A stretch of 64,000 nt of DNA. Source: Hyphomicrobiaceae bacterium. GTDB taxonomy: Bacteria > Pseudomonadota > Alphaproteobacteria > Rhizobiales > Methyloligellaceae. The position numbers and the translations under genes are program-made. A model generated the notes under the pieces. It saw nothing but the letters and a program-made list of their open reading frames with translations, was not told the origin of the DNA and did no database searches. This document shows, in pieces, positions 8,143-17,272 of the stretch. Each line of letters begins with the position of its first letter. The stretch's first letter is position 1. Location: assembly GCA_020637815.1 (NCBI GenBank), contig JACKJS010000001.1:62001-126000 (forward strand), read 5' to 3'.

Positions 8143-9129
8143 CTAGGCCGCGAGCGCATTGAGCGTGTGGCGAATCTCGTCCAATTGGGATTCCGCCGCC
8201 TTCGCGCCGAGTGCGATGGCCTCGTCCGCGCGATGGAAATCGAACAGGTTGATGTGGCCCGTCTTGGGATTGATCGTGATGTCCGGCGGATCGCCCGCGA
8301 GGCGCGACCGCGCGATGCGGTCTTGAGTAATGTTGATCGCGGCCATCATGACCGAGGAAATTCCCGGTGCGCCATTGCCCCGGCCAAAGAGTTGGCGATG
8401 CAGGAGTCGCAGGGCGCCGCCGTCCTGGGCTTGATCCTCGCCGTTTTGCATGGAGGCAATCTCGAGATCCGTGGGTTCGACATAGGACGCATGATCGTGG
8501 ATCACGCTCGCCTTGCAGAAGGGATCGCTCGTAACGTTGACCGCGATCACGATGCGCGCGCCGAGCGCCCGGCAGACGGAGACGGGGACCGGGTTTACCA
8601 ATGCGCCGTCGATCATCCACTGACCGTTAATCTCCACCGGCCTGAAGATGCCCGGAAGCGCGAAGGACGCGTTCAGCGCGGGGACGAGATCGCCCTTGTT
8701 GAGCCAAACTTCGTGCCCCGTGGCGAGTTCCGTGGCGACTGCGGCGAAGCGAGGAGAAAGATCCTCGATCTGCAAACCGCTGAGATGGTTTTCGAGCTGA
8801 CCGGAAAGGCGCTGGCCGGTGATGAGACCCGAGCCGGCGAGATTGAAATCGAGAAAGCCGAAGATGCGCCGGCGCGTCAAACTTCGGGCGAACGTCTCGA
8901 GCCGGTCCAGGGTGCCGGTCACATAGCAAGCACCGGCGACCGCGCCGATCGAAGTGCCGACCACAACGTCCGGCTCAACCCCGGCGGCAATGAGTGTATT
9001 CAACGCACCGATATGAGCCCAGCCGCGTGCTGATCCGCCGCCAAGCGCCAATCCAACTATGGGTCTTCCCATCTTCGAACCTCTTACGGGAGATATGGGT
9101 CCCGCTTTGGCACGCCGCAACGACGTCAC
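8143..9129 (-). CDS. patatin-like phospholipase (NTE/RssA type)
   Basis: A 328-residue protein with the full patatin signature: a glycine-rich oxyanion loop GGGSARGWAHIG near 30-41, the nucleophile motif GTSIG near 58-62, and the catalytic Asp in DGALVNPVP near 172-180. It is predicted to be a Ser-Asp dyad lipid acyl hydrolase. There is no signal peptide. The start may be the internal ATG at 9072 (MGRPIVG), which begins right at the conserved domain. It is one of two patatin genes in this window. Confidence 0.88.
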   Translation of the reverse strand: MTSLRRAKAGPISPVRGSKMGRPIVGLALGGGSARGWAHIGALNTLIAAGVEPDVVVGTSIGAVAGACYVTGTLDRLETFARSLTRRRIFGFLDFNLAGSGLITGQRLSGQLENHLSGLQIEDLSPRFAAVATELATGHEVWLNKGDLVPALNASFALPGIFRPVEINGQWMIDGALVNPVPVSVCRALGARIVIAVNVTSDPFCKASVIHDHASYVEPTDLEIASMQNGEDQAQDGGALRLLHRQLFGRGNGAPGISSVMMAAINITQDRIARSRLAGDPPDITINPKTGHINLFDFHRADEAIALGAKAAESQLDEIRHTLNALAA

Positions 9130-9217
9130 ACAATTCGTCGCAAGTCCCGCGCCTGATTTCCGCTCAGCCTGGTTCGCGACGTGCAGCGGTCGTTCTTCCT
9201 ACGATCCCACGCAGGTT

Positions 9218-9694
9218 TTAACGCTTCCTTTTTGGGGAGAGGTCGCCGTAGACGGCGGCCGGATCGAAATGGCGCTCGGCATGCACCTCGAACAGGGGCT
9301 CTCCGGCCTTCGAGCCGAAGGGAACGCCGCGATAGAAGCAAGAGATCCGGCCGGTGTGGCAGCAGGCGCCAGCGCCTGTCAGCTCGGCCGTGACCCACAA
9401 AACGTCCTGGTCGCAGTCGATCCGGATCTCGACGATTCGTAGCGTGTTGCCGCTGGTTTCGCCCTTGCGCCAGAGGGCTTTGCGGGAGCGCGACCAGAAA
9501 TGGACTTCCCCGGTCTCGATCGACAGGGCCAAGGCCTCTTCGTTCATATGGGCGAACATCAAGACCTCGCCGGTTCCGGCCGCGGTCACGATGACAGGCA
9601 AGAGCCCGTGCGCGTCGAATGCCGGAGCGAAGACGTCGCCTTCCTCCAACACGGTCTTGTCGTCGACTTTCGGAAAACGTCCGGCCTCAGTCAC
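9218..9694 (-). CDS. hisI: phosphoribosyl-AMP cyclohydrolase
   Basis: Opens the adenine ring of PR-AMP in step three of histidine biosynthesis. The 158-residue monofunctional protein (no PR-ATP pyrophosphatase part) carries the metal-binding DCDQD segment and GACCHTG...SCFYR, the most conserved part of HisI. The GTG at 9694, preceded by AGGAAGAA, is chosen as start; the frame is open further up but overlaps folE. It lies 34 nt downstream of folE, so the two are likely co-transcribed. Confidence 0.93.
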   Translation of the reverse strand: MTEAGRFPKVDDKTVLEEGDVFAPAFDAHGLLPVIVTAAGTGEVLMFAHMNEEALALSIETGEVHFWSRSRKALWRKGETSGNTLRIVEIRIDCDQDVLWVTAELTGAGACCHTGRISCFYRGVPFGSKAGEPLFEVHAERHFDPAAVYGDLSPKRKR

Positions 9695-9728
9695 CGCAAT
9701 TTCTTCCTGTTGCGGCGACGCCCAGCGT

Positions 9729-10382
9729 TTACGAGCGAGCGCGGTTCGCCGCCAATTGCATGAAACGGGCTTGCTGCGCCGGGTCTTCCTTGAAGACGCC
9801 GGTGAACTGCGTGGTGATCGTGGCCACATCCGGCTTGCGAACGCCACGCATCGACATGCACTGATGCACTGCCTCGATCATCACGGCGACGCCCTTGGGT
9901 TTCAGGACGCGATCGATGGTCTCCGCGATCTGTGCGGTCATGGTCTCCTGCGTCTGCAGGCGGCGGGCAAAAACCTCGACAACGCGGGCCAGCTTCGAGA
10001 GACCGACGACACGATCCGTCGGGAAGTAGGCGATATGCGCCTTGCCGATGAACGGCACCATGTGGTGCTCGCAATGGGAATTAAGCTCAATGTCGCGCAG
10101 CATGACGATATCGTCATAGCCTCCCACGTCGTCGAAGGTTCGGGACAGAACTTCGATGGGACAGTCGTTATATCCGGCGAAGAACTCCTCGTAAGCGCCG
10201 ACCACACGCTTCGGCGTGTCGCGCAGGCCCTCGCGCTCGGGGTCGTCGCCCGCGTACGCGATCAAGGTACGCACGGCACTTTCGGCGTCTTCGCGCGAGG
10301 GGCGCTTGATTTGCGGCCCTCGGCCGATCTCGATGCCCGCATAGAGTTTCCGACCTTGGGGGTCATCGGTCTTGGTGGCCAT
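9729..10382 (-). CDS. folE: GTP cyclohydrolase I
   Basis: Converts GTP to 7,8-dihydroneopterin triphosphate for folate or methanopterin cofactors. The 217-residue protein has the zinc-binding Cys/His residues in NSHCEHHMVPF (about 105-115) and the second cysteine in EAVHQCMSMRG near 175. It has the typical ending TGVFKEDP. Upstream, at 10415-10429, a TTGAAA-N3-TTTCAA palindrome could be an operator. hisI follows in the same direction. Confidence 0.95.
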   Translation of the reverse strand: MATKTDDPQGRKLYAGIEIGRGPQIKRPSREDAESAVRTLIAYAGDDPEREGLRDTPKRVVGAYEEFFAGYNDCPIEVLSRTFDDVGGYDDIVMLRDIELNSHCEHHMVPFIGKAHIAYFPTDRVVGLSKLARVVEVFARRLQTQETMTAQIAETIDRVLKPKGVAVMIEAVHQCMSMRGVRKPDVATITTQFTGVFKEDPAQQARFMQLAANRARS

Positions 10383-10414
10383 GATGCGAATGTTCCTTCG
10401 GTTGGTCTAAGCGC

Positions 10415-10429
10415 TTGAAATCGTTTCAA
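10415..10429. promoter_or_regulatory. TTGAAA-N3-TTTCAA palindrome ahead of folE
   Basis: A perfect 6+6 bp inverted repeat with a 3-nt centre, 33 bp upstream of the folE start and within the gap between folE and the divergent scaffold-protein gene. Its size and position fit a dimeric repressor or activator site. No matching regulator could be identified. Confidence 0.3.
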
Positions 10430-10586
10430 CGAGTAAGACTGCGCAAAGCGTTTGACGCCTGTTCCGACCGCGCGTTATCCAGCGCGTGGATGATCGGGTC
10501 CCCGGTGCATATATAGTGCGTAAGGTTGGCCTGCAAGCCGATGATCCATGCAGTGACGTTCGACAGGCGGTCCCAGAGGCATTCGT

Positions 10587-11051
10587 ATGACGCGGCCAGA
10601 GGATATTTACAGCGATCGGTTGCTGGCGCTGGCCGCTGCGATCCCACACACGGAACGGCTTGCCCGGCCCGATGCCACCGCCAAGGCCCACTCGAAATTG
10701 TGCGGTAGCACGGTCGAGGTCGACCTCGAGATGGATGGCGACGTCGTTACAGACTACGGCCAGACCGTGCGGGCTTGCCTTCTGGGCCAGACGGCTGCCT
10801 CCGTCATGGGCCGGGAGATCGTCGGCTCGCCGGCGGTGGAGCTGCGCGCGGTCGGTGCCGCCATGCGCGCGATGCTGAAAGCAGATGGGCCGCCGCCATC
10901 CGGAAGATGGGCGGATTTGGCCCTTTTGGAGTCCGTCCGGGACTACAAGGCGCGGCAAGCCTCCACGTTACTGGTCTTCGATGCGGTCGAAGATGCGATC
11001 GCGCAGATCGAAGCCCAGCGTGCCGAAGTGGAGGCGGGGCTGACCGGATAG
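10587..11051 (+). CDS. iron-sulfur cluster assembly scaffold (NifU/IscU-like) protein
   Basis: A 154-residue protein related to the IscU/SufU scaffold. It has a cysteine in KLCGST near 39 and a second in VRACLLGQTAAS near 65, the region where IscU has its cluster ligands. I do not see the third cysteine of true IscU in the C-terminal half. It is probably a diverged family member, and cluster building is not assured. It diverges from folE. Confidence 0.7.
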   Translation: MTRPEDIYSDRLLALAAAIPHTERLARPDATAKAHSKLCGSTVEVDLEMDGDVVTDYGQTVRACLLGQTAASVMGREIVGSPAVELRAVGAAMRAMLKADGPPPSGRWADLALLESVRDYKARQASTLLVFDAVEDAIAQIEAQRAEVEAGLTG

Positions 11052-11055
11052 CGGG

Positions 11056-11574
11056 TCAGTCGCCGATGCGTTCGATATCGAAGGATGTCTTGATCTGGCA
11101 GTTCTGCGCGCCGAGCTGCGCCATGGCGCTCGAGGCTTCGGGCATCATCGACTTGAACGAGACGGCGCTCGTCGCGTCGATGCGATCCTCACTGACGAGC
11201 GTCATGGTGAGGTCGGCGCTCCCCATGGGTTTCCCGTCCGGGGTCTTCTGGACGACTTTGCCCTCGTAGCTGTTGGGCCCGGTCTTGGTCCATGTGATCG
11301 TCTGCGTGGGAGCTTCGTTGAAGTCGCTCATCTTGTCCGGGTCGAACACGCCGCCCCAGGCGACGTTCCGCGTCGTTTTCTTGACGTGCTTTGCGATGAC
11401 ATTCTTGAACATGCTTTCGACCATGGGGCCGCATTCGGAAAAGGCCGTGTCGCGCGTCGCCGATTGCCATGTGCCGTCGCGGGGCACCAATGCCTCCTCC
11501 GCGAGAGCGGAGCCGCAGACGAGACCCGCCAGCGTGGCGAAGGCGGCAACGGATCGAAGACGAAAAATGGACAT
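11056..11574 (-). CDS. exported protein of unknown function
   Basis: A 172-residue protein with a clear signal peptide (MSIFRLRSVAAFATLAGLVCGSALA, split after ALA). The mature part is beta-rich and has two cysteines, in SECGPM and QNCQIK, likely a periplasmic disulphide pair. I do not recognise a family. It converges on the scaffold gene with only 4 nt between the stops and stands alone on its strand. Confidence 0.7.
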   Translation of the reverse strand: MSIFRLRSVAAFATLAGLVCGSALAEEALVPRDGTWQSATRDTAFSECGPMVESMFKNVIAKHVKKTTRNVAWGGVFDPDKMSDFNEAPTQTITWTKTGPNSYEGKVVQKTPDGKPMGSADLTMTLVSEDRIDATSAVSFKSMMPEASSAMAQLGAQNCQIKTSFDIERIGD

Positions 11575-11774
11575 AGAACCTCCCTTGTGCAGCTCGGCCC
11601 GATTGGGCCGCGTTCGATCGTATCGGCCCGCAGCCGCGCCGATAGCGATCAGATCGTACTCGGATGAACCCGCTCGGCGCGCGGGGGTGGATAGGCCGCT
11701 TCGGAAGCCTCAGGTATGTGGCATATTGGCGTTTCTTGCAGGACCCATAGCGGGTCGAGACGTTGGCCGGAACA

Positions 11775-12257
11775 ATGAGCATGGGTGAGAACAAACAAAC
11801 CGTCGTCGATGCAGCGCGCGTGGCGAGACGGACAGGCAGCGCGTACCCGGCGCCTTTTGATGAACCCGTTGCGGGTCGGGTCAAGCGCGCACTGGGCGAT
11901 GCCGCTGGCCTCGACCAGTTCGGCGTGAACCTCGTTACCTTGCCGCCGGGCGCCTGGTCCTCTCAACGGCATTGGCACGAGAACGAGGATGAGTTCGTCT
12001 ACATTCTGGAAGGAGAAGCAACGCTCGTCACCGATGCGGGCGAAACGCTGCTCATGCCCGGAATGGCGGCCGGATTCCCGGCGGGCCGGCGCGACGGGCA
12101 CCATTTGATCAACAAGTCCGGTACGCCCGTTCTGTATCTGGAAGTTGGGACGCGCGCGGACGACGAGACCGCGCATTACAGCGATATCGACATGATGGCG
12201 CGCAAGGAGGGCGGGCGCTTCGTCTTCACACGAAAGGACGGAGAGCCCTACGGATGA
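11775..12257 (+). CDS. cupin-domain protein
   Basis: A 160-residue single-cupin protein. Motif 1, RHWHENEDEFVYILEGEA (about 68-85), has the two His and one Glu that bind a metal. Motif 2 around PGMAAGFPAGRRDGHH completes the barrel. Cupins of this type are often sugar isomerases or small-molecule dioxygenases; the substrate is unknown. The ATG at 11775 is preferred over 11763. Its stop overlaps the start of yidD (ATGA), so the two are translationally coupled. Confidence 0.82.
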   Translation: MSMGENKQTVVDAARVARRTGSAYPAPFDEPVAGRVKRALGDAAGLDQFGVNLVTLPPGAWSSQRHWHENEDEFVYILEGEATLVTDAGETLLMPGMAAGFPAGRRDGHHLINKSGTPVLYLEVGTRADDETAHYSDIDMMARKEGGRFVFTRKDGEPYG

Positions 12258-12610
12258 GCACGCTTGCGGCATTCGGCCAGCGTGCGGCGAAGGCCGTGAT
12301 GCTCGCGCCGATCCTGGCCTACCGCTACACGTTCTCCGCGCTAGTCGGCGCTCATTGCCGCCATCTGCCCACATGTTCGGACTATGCGCGAGAGGCCATC
12401 GACAAGAACGGAGCCTGGAGGGGCGGATGGCTGACGCTCGCCCGGCTGTGCCGCTGCAATCCGCTCGGCAGCCACGGCTACGATCCGGTTCCGGACTTGC
12501 GCGATGAGCACCATCCGTTCGCTCCTTGGCGCTACGGGCATTGGCGTCTGTCGTGCACGCCCCTACATAGCGGGGACAAGACAGGTGACGCGGCGGGCGA
12601 TTCCCGCTAA
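12254..12610 (+). CDS. yidD: membrane protein insertion efficiency factor YidD
   Basis: A 118-residue small protein of the YidD family. It has an amphipathic N-terminal helix, the conserved HCRHLPTCSDYAREAI block near 35-50, GGWLTLARLCRCNPLG near 57-72 and a GYDPVP ending. It assists YidC-mediated membrane protein insertion at the inner face of the membrane. In many bacteria it sits beside yidC, rnpA and rpmH; here it is coupled to a cupin gene and lies 66 nt ahead of thrS. Confidence 0.93.
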   Translation: MSTLAAFGQRAAKAVMLAPILAYRYTFSALVGAHCRHLPTCSDYAREAIDKNGAWRGGWLTLARLCRCNPLGSHGYDPVPDLRDEHHPFAPWRYGHWRLSCTPLHSGDKTGDAAGDSR

Positions 12611-12676
12611 AAGGCGCCGCCTACGCCCCAATCCATCTTACCTGCGCTCGTACGCAGGATTGAGAGGAGAGACAAT

Positions 12677-14623
12677 ATGATTTCCCTAAAGTTTCCCGAC
12701 GGTTCCGCACGCGACTTCGAATCCGGAGTCACGGGTCTCGACGTTGCCGCTTCCATCTCCAAATCGCTTTCGAAGAAGGCCGTGGCGATGGCGGTCGACG
12801 GCAAATTGCGCGATCTCTACGAGCCGATCGAAAAGGACGCCGACATCCGCATCGTCACGCGGACCGATCCCGAGGCGCTCGAACTCATTCGTCACGACGC
12901 GGCGCATGTGATGGCCGAGGCGGTGCAGGAACTCTATCCCGGTACGCAAGTCACCATCGGTCCCGTGATCGAGAATGGGTTCTATTACGACTTCGCGCGC
13001 GAGGAACCGTTCACGCCCGAGGATCTGCCGAAGATCGAAGCGAAGATGCGCGAGATCGTCCAGCGCGACTCGCCGTTCTCCTGCGAGGCCATGGAGCGCG
13101 AGGCGGCAAAGAAGATGTTCCGCGACATGGGCGAGGGCTACAAGGTCGAGCTCATCGACGCGATCCCCGAAGGCGACGCCATCAAGATCTATTCGCAGCG
13201 CGAGTGGTTCGATCTGTGCCGCGGACCGCATATGACGTCCACGGGCAAGGTCGGCAAGGCGTTCAAGCTGCAGAAGATCGCGGGCGCCTATTGGCGCGGC
13301 GACTCGAACAACCCGATGCTTCAGCGCATCTACGGCACGGCCTGGGCGAGCGAGGAAGACCTCGCTGCCTACCTCCATATGCTGGAAGAGGCCGAGAAGC
13401 GCGACCATCGCCGTTTGGGCCGGGAGATGGACCTGTTCCATTTCCAGGAGGAAGCGCCGGGCGCGGTGTTCTGGCACGCCAAGGGCTGGGCGCTGTTCCA
13501 GTCGCTGATCGGCTATATGCGCCGGCGCCAGCAGGACTGGGGCTATTTCGAGGTGAACTCGCCGGACATGATGGAACGGACGCTCTGGGAGCAGTCCGGC
13601 CATTGGGAGAAGTTCGCCGAGAACATGTATATCGCCGAGACGCCCGACGACCGGGTGTTCTGCTGCAAGCCCATGAACTGTCCGGGTCACGTGCAGATCT
13701 TCAAGAACGGCCTGAAGAGCTATCGCGATCTGCCGCTGCGGATCGCCGAGTTCGGCAAGGTGCACCGTTACGAACCGTCCGGCGCGTTGCACGGCCTATT
13801 GCGTGTGCGTCACTTCACCCAGGACGATGCGCATATCTTCTGTTCCGAAGATCAGATCACCGAGGAGTGCGTGAAGCTCAACAAACAGGTGCTCTCGATC
13901 TACCGGGATTTCGGCTTCGAGGACGTGCGGATCAAGTTCTCGGACCGGCCGGAGAAGCGTGTCGGCGCGGACGAGGTGTGGGACAAGGCGGAAGCCGCCT
14001 TGAAGCGCGCCGTGGAAGCGGCCGGTCTCTCATACGAGCTCAATCCGGGCGAGGGCGCTTTCTACGGGCCGAAGCTCGAATACGTCCTGCGCGACGCCAT
14101 CGGCCGCGACTGGCAGTGCGGCACGGTGCAGGTCGATCTCAACATGCCTGCGCGGCTCGGCGCTTACTATATCGGTGCCGACGGCGAGAAGACGGTGCCG
14201 GTGATGATCCACCGCGCCATGTTCGGTTCGCTCGAACGTTTCACGGGCATTCTGGTGGAGCACCACGCCGGACACTTGCCGTTGTGGCTTGCCCCGACGC
14301 AAGCGGTCGTTGCGACGATCGTTTCGGATGCGAACGACTATGCCGGGACGGTTCTGGCGCGGCTGAAAGCGGCCGGTCTTCGGGCCGAGGCCGACATTCG
14401 CAACGAGAAGATCAATTACAAGGTTCGCGAGCACTCGGTGGCCAAGGTGCCGGTGATCCTCGTCGCGGGCAAGCGCGAAGCCGAAGAAGGAACGGTGTCG
14501 GTGCGCCGGCTCGGTTCTCAGGCGCAGACCGTCTTGAGTCTCGACGACGCGGTCGCGATGATTGTCGCCGAGGCCGTACCGCCCGATATGCGCGCAGAGG
14601 CCAAGGCCGCCGAAGCGGCGTAG
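12677..14623 (+). CDS. thrS: threonyl-tRNA synthetase
   Basis: Charges tRNA-Thr with threonine. The 648-residue protein has every domain in order: TGS (1-62), the SAD editing domain with HDAAHVMAEA near 73, the class II core with the Cys ligand of the catalytic zinc in CCKPMNCPGH near 335, motif 2 HRYEPSGALHGLLRVR, and the anticodon-binding domain (about 535-640). The ATG at 12677 follows GAGAGGAGAG. A tRNA-Thr gene lies 36 kb away in the same window. I see no leader-type regulation. Confidence 0.97.
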   Translation: MISLKFPDGSARDFESGVTGLDVAASISKSLSKKAVAMAVDGKLRDLYEPIEKDADIRIVTRTDPEALELIRHDAAHVMAEAVQELYPGTQVTIGPVIENGFYYDFAREEPFTPEDLPKIEAKMREIVQRDSPFSCEAMEREAAKKMFRDMGEGYKVELIDAIPEGDAIKIYSQREWFDLCRGPHMTSTGKVGKAFKLQKIAGAYWRGDSNNPMLQRIYGTAWASEEDLAAYLHMLEEAEKRDHRRLGREMDLFHFQEEAPGAVFWHAKGWALFQSLIGYMRRRQQDWGYFEVNSPDMMERTLWEQSGHWEKFAENMYIAETPDDRVFCCKPMNCPGHVQIFKNGLKSYRDLPLRIAEFGKVHRYEPSGALHGLLRVRHFTQDDAHIFCSEDQITEECVKLNKQVLSIYRDFGFEDVRIKFSDRPEKRVGADEVWDKAEAALKRAVEAAGLSYELNPGEGAFYGPKLEYVLRDAIGRDWQCGTVQVDLNMPARLGAYYIGADGEKTVPVMIHRAMFGSLERFTGILVEHHAGHLPLWLAPTQAVVATIVSDANDYAGTVLARLKAAGLRAEADIRNEKINYKVREHSVAKVPVILVAGKREAEEGTVSVRRLGSQAQTVLSLDDAVAMIVAEAVPPDMRAEAKAAEAA

Positions 14624-14638
14624 ACGAATTCGCGTGTT

Positions 14639-16444
14639 CTAGCGCGACGGCCGTAGAAGCGCGCCGGGGTTAAGGAGCGGGGCATTGGGATCGGCGGAGT
14701 TCGAGAATCCGTCGAACCCGCCTGGGCCTTCGCCCGCAAGGCCGCCCGTGCCGGGGCGCGGCGCTTCCGGTGGATCGAGCAGGGCCTGAAGGGCTTCGGG
14801 CGAGGTCGGACCGTCGGCGATGGCCACCTCGATTTGCTTGTCGTTGCCGGCCTCGATCGTGAACGTCCGCGAATAGGCCTTGCCGTCATGTTCGGCGACG
14901 ACGGCGTAGTTGCCTGCGGCGAGGATGTGAGTGGGCAGCGCTCCCGCGTTGGACTTCACGGTATCGCCCGCCGAGGTCAGGATACGCCATTGCGTATCGG
15001 CCAAGGCCTCTCCGCCCAGGCTTTGTACAAGGCGGAAGGTAATCTTCGCACCGGTGTGCTTGACAGTCGCTTGCGTGATGCGGCCCGGCTCCACCGTGAT
15101 ATCGACGCCGACATTGGCGTTTGCGTCGCCATAGAGGCTGTTGATGTGGTACGCGCCGGCATTGAGGCGAATGACGTTCTTGGGTTTGGCGTCGGCGAGG
15201 ATCGTCTTGCGCTCTCCGAACTGATCTTGCTCGTCCGACTGGATGTCGAACCGCACATTGCCCTCGGGACATTCCTCGCCATTGGCAAGGACGGCGCGCA
15301 GCATCAGCCCGCCCGTGTTGAGGACGAATGTCTCGTTCACCGGCTTGCTGCCGTCGACCTCGATCTTTTTCGTCAGGTTGGAAAGCCCGTAGGCCGCGTT
15401 GACAAGATATTCGCCGGGAGGAAGGGACGTGGTAGGGGCGGCTTCGCGATGGGTGCTGACGAGTTCGAAACCGCTGTCCGTCTTGGCGCCGGCGTTATAG
15501 ATCCGCCAGATCAGCCCGGATTGCAGCCGAGGGCCGCCCTCGGTGACGAGTGCGTGGAAGCTGACCTGTACGGGCACGGCTGGGGGTGCTGCCATGGGCG
15601 TCGGGGGCGCGATCTGAATGACGCTTTCGGCTGTGTTGAAGCCCGAAGAACTCCCGGATTTCAGAACCGCGGATTCGCTTGAACCGCTCTTGGCGATCTG
15701 CGCGGGCGCCGATGCGGGTGGGGCGGCGGTCATGGGAACGGGTGTGGGAATGACCGGCGCGGACCGTGCGTCGATCCCCGCGAAGACGGCGCCGAGGGCG
15801 ATGCCAAATCCGGCCTCGTTCGTGGCGGCGACGAATTTTCCGCCCGTGGCCTGCGCCAGACAGGCCAGCGGTTGGATATCGTCGGTCTTGTCACTCAGAC
15901 CCACCACGTGGATTCGCAAATCCTTCCGCTGCTCCTTGAGCGTTTGAGCCGTCGCGCACGGGTCCGCTTCGCACGTGTCGCCGCCGTCGGCGATCAGGAC
16001 GATGTTCAGCGGCGAGCGCTTGCCCGCAAGCATGGCCGCCGTGCCGATGGCCGCGGCGATGGGGGCCTTGCCTTTCGGTTTGATGGCATCGAGGAGAGCG
16101 GGAGCGGAGGTGCCCTCCAGCGCGCCTGGCTCGGCCAGCGCTTCGGTGTCGGCGCAGCTCGTGCCCTTTCCGGTCCCGAACGCGACGAGCCCAAGCGCGC
16201 GTTTGCCGGATTCGGCCGCAATGGTCTTGGCAAGCGCCGCGCGGGCGGTGTCGATCTTGGACGTGGAGCCGACCTTTTCGTTCATGCTCTTCGAAGCATC
16301 GAGCACGATCACGGCGGCTTCGTTCGCGGGTGCGACGGTTCCAGGCGCGGGCAGGGCGGTATCCTCGGCGGCCGCAGATGTGGCGCCGAGGGCAAGAACG
16401 GTCAAAAGCAGAAGCCCTCGCACCGCAAAGACCTTTCCCCGCAT
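14639..16444 (-). CDS. von Willebrand factor A domain protein, exported
   Basis: A 601-residue protein with a signal peptide (residues 1-26). A VWA domain follows (about 40-230) with the metal-site motif DASKSM and later GGDTCE. Several beta-sandwich-like repeats occupy the C-terminal 300 residues. Cysteine pairs in TSCAD and CEADPCA suggest periplasmic disulphides. The start at 16444 puts the signal peptide at the N-terminus; the frame is open to 16765 but that part overlaps the divergent nitroreductase. A Pro-rich linker at about 240-300 separates the domains. It may bind a surface protein or metal-dependent partner. Confidence 0.85.
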   Translation of the reverse strand: MRGKVFAVRGLLLLTVLALGATSAAAEDTALPAPGTVAPANEAAVIVLDASKSMNEKVGSTSKIDTARAALAKTIAAESGKRALGLVAFGTGKGTSCADTEALAEPGALEGTSAPALLDAIKPKGKAPIAAAIGTAAMLAGKRSPLNIVLIADGGDTCEADPCATAQTLKEQRKDLRIHVVGLSDKTDDIQPLACLAQATGGKFVAATNEAGFGIALGAVFAGIDARSAPVIPTPVPMTAAPPASAPAQIAKSGSSESAVLKSGSSSGFNTAESVIQIAPPTPMAAPPAVPVQVSFHALVTEGGPRLQSGLIWRIYNAGAKTDSGFELVSTHREAAPTTSLPPGEYLVNAAYGLSNLTKKIEVDGSKPVNETFVLNTGGLMLRAVLANGEECPEGNVRFDIQSDEQDQFGERKTILADAKPKNVIRLNAGAYHINSLYGDANANVGVDITVEPGRITQATVKHTGAKITFRLVQSLGGEALADTQWRILTSAGDTVKSNAGALPTHILAAGNYAVVAEHDGKAYSRTFTIEAGNDKQIEVAIADGPTSPEALQALLDPPEAPRPGTGGLAGEGPGGFDGFSNSADPNAPLLNPGALLRPSR

Positions 16445-16636
16445 GCTTAAGTCTCTTCCAATTCTCAAAGCCTTGCAGCCTCTTAGTATAGGCTTTGGCT
16501 GCACCCGTGCCTGTAATTTGACCCTGAATAAGGCCGTTTTTGGAAGGCCCATTTCCGTTTGCCGCGGCCAGCGAGGCATTGTGGGGGGCACAATTTCGCG
16601 ATATGCACCGCGCAACTGGCCAACCAGACTATTCGC

Positions 16637-17212
16637 ATGTCCAATTCCACTATCGAACATCTCTTGAAGCGGCGTTCGGTCTCGGCGAACGCCCTGGGCG
16701 ATCCGGGTCCGGATCGTGCGCAACTCGAGCAAATCTTGACCGCTGCCGCCAGGGTTCCCGACCACAAAAAGCTGGCCCCGTGGCGTTTCATCCTATTCGA
16801 GGGCGAGGCTCGCGATGCGTTCGGGCGCGTCCTGGCCGAGGTTTGCCGCGAGGAGGAGCCTGAGCCGAGCGCGATACGGCTCGAGACTGAGGCGAAGCGC
16901 TTCTTGCGCGCTCCGGTCGTCATCGCCGTCATCTCCCGCGTCAGGACGAATGTGCCGGTGCCTGAATGGGAGCAGGTCCTGTCGGCAGGTGCCGCCTGCC
17001 AGAATATGGTCCTGGCCGCCAGCGCGCTGGGTTTCGGCGTGAATTGGATCACCGAGTGGTATGCTTTTAGCGGCGGCGTGCGCCGGGCGCTCGGGTTGGA
17101 GGAGAATGAGCGGGTTGCAGGCTTTATCTATATCGGTACGGCCAAGGAGAAGCCCGAGGAGCGGCCGCGCCCGGCGCTCGAAGAGATCGTTTCGGCCTGG
17201 AAGCCGTCATAA
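16637..17212 (+). CDS. nitroreductase-family flavoprotein
   Basis: A 191-residue FMN-dependent oxidoreductase of the short YdjA/RutE-like branch. RRSVSANAL near the N-terminus and the basic PDHKKLAPWRF stretch contact FMN phosphate. GAACQNMVLAASALGFGVNW near 115-134 is the typical dimer and cofactor segment. The ATG at 16637 gives the family length. It precedes a flavin-reductase gene by about 60 nt, so both may be one transcript. Confidence 0.87.
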   Translation: MSNSTIEHLLKRRSVSANALGDPGPDRAQLEQILTAAARVPDHKKLAPWRFILFEGEARDAFGRVLAEVCREEEPEPSAIRLETEAKRFLRAPVVIAVISRVRTNVPVPEWEQVLSAGAACQNMVLAASALGFGVNWITEWYAFSGGVRRALGLEENERVAGFIYIGTAKEKPEERPRPALEEIVSAWKPS

Positions 17213-17272
17213 GACTGGGCGGCGAAGGAGGATCGATGTTGAAACGTTCCTCGACCGGCTTACCTTAGCGTC

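Noticed and set aside
12611..12676. Regulatory leader or T-box before thrS
   Set aside because: Only 66 bp, no T-box motif or operator-like fold; T-boxes are not expected in alphaproteobacteria.
12686..13792. 368-codon antisense frame inside thrS
   Set aside because: High-GC antisense shadow with Arg/Leu/His-rich composition; thrS is complete and well conserved across it.
16445..16765. N-terminal extension of the VWA gene
   Set aside because: Would bury the signal peptide and overlap the divergent nitroreductase start.
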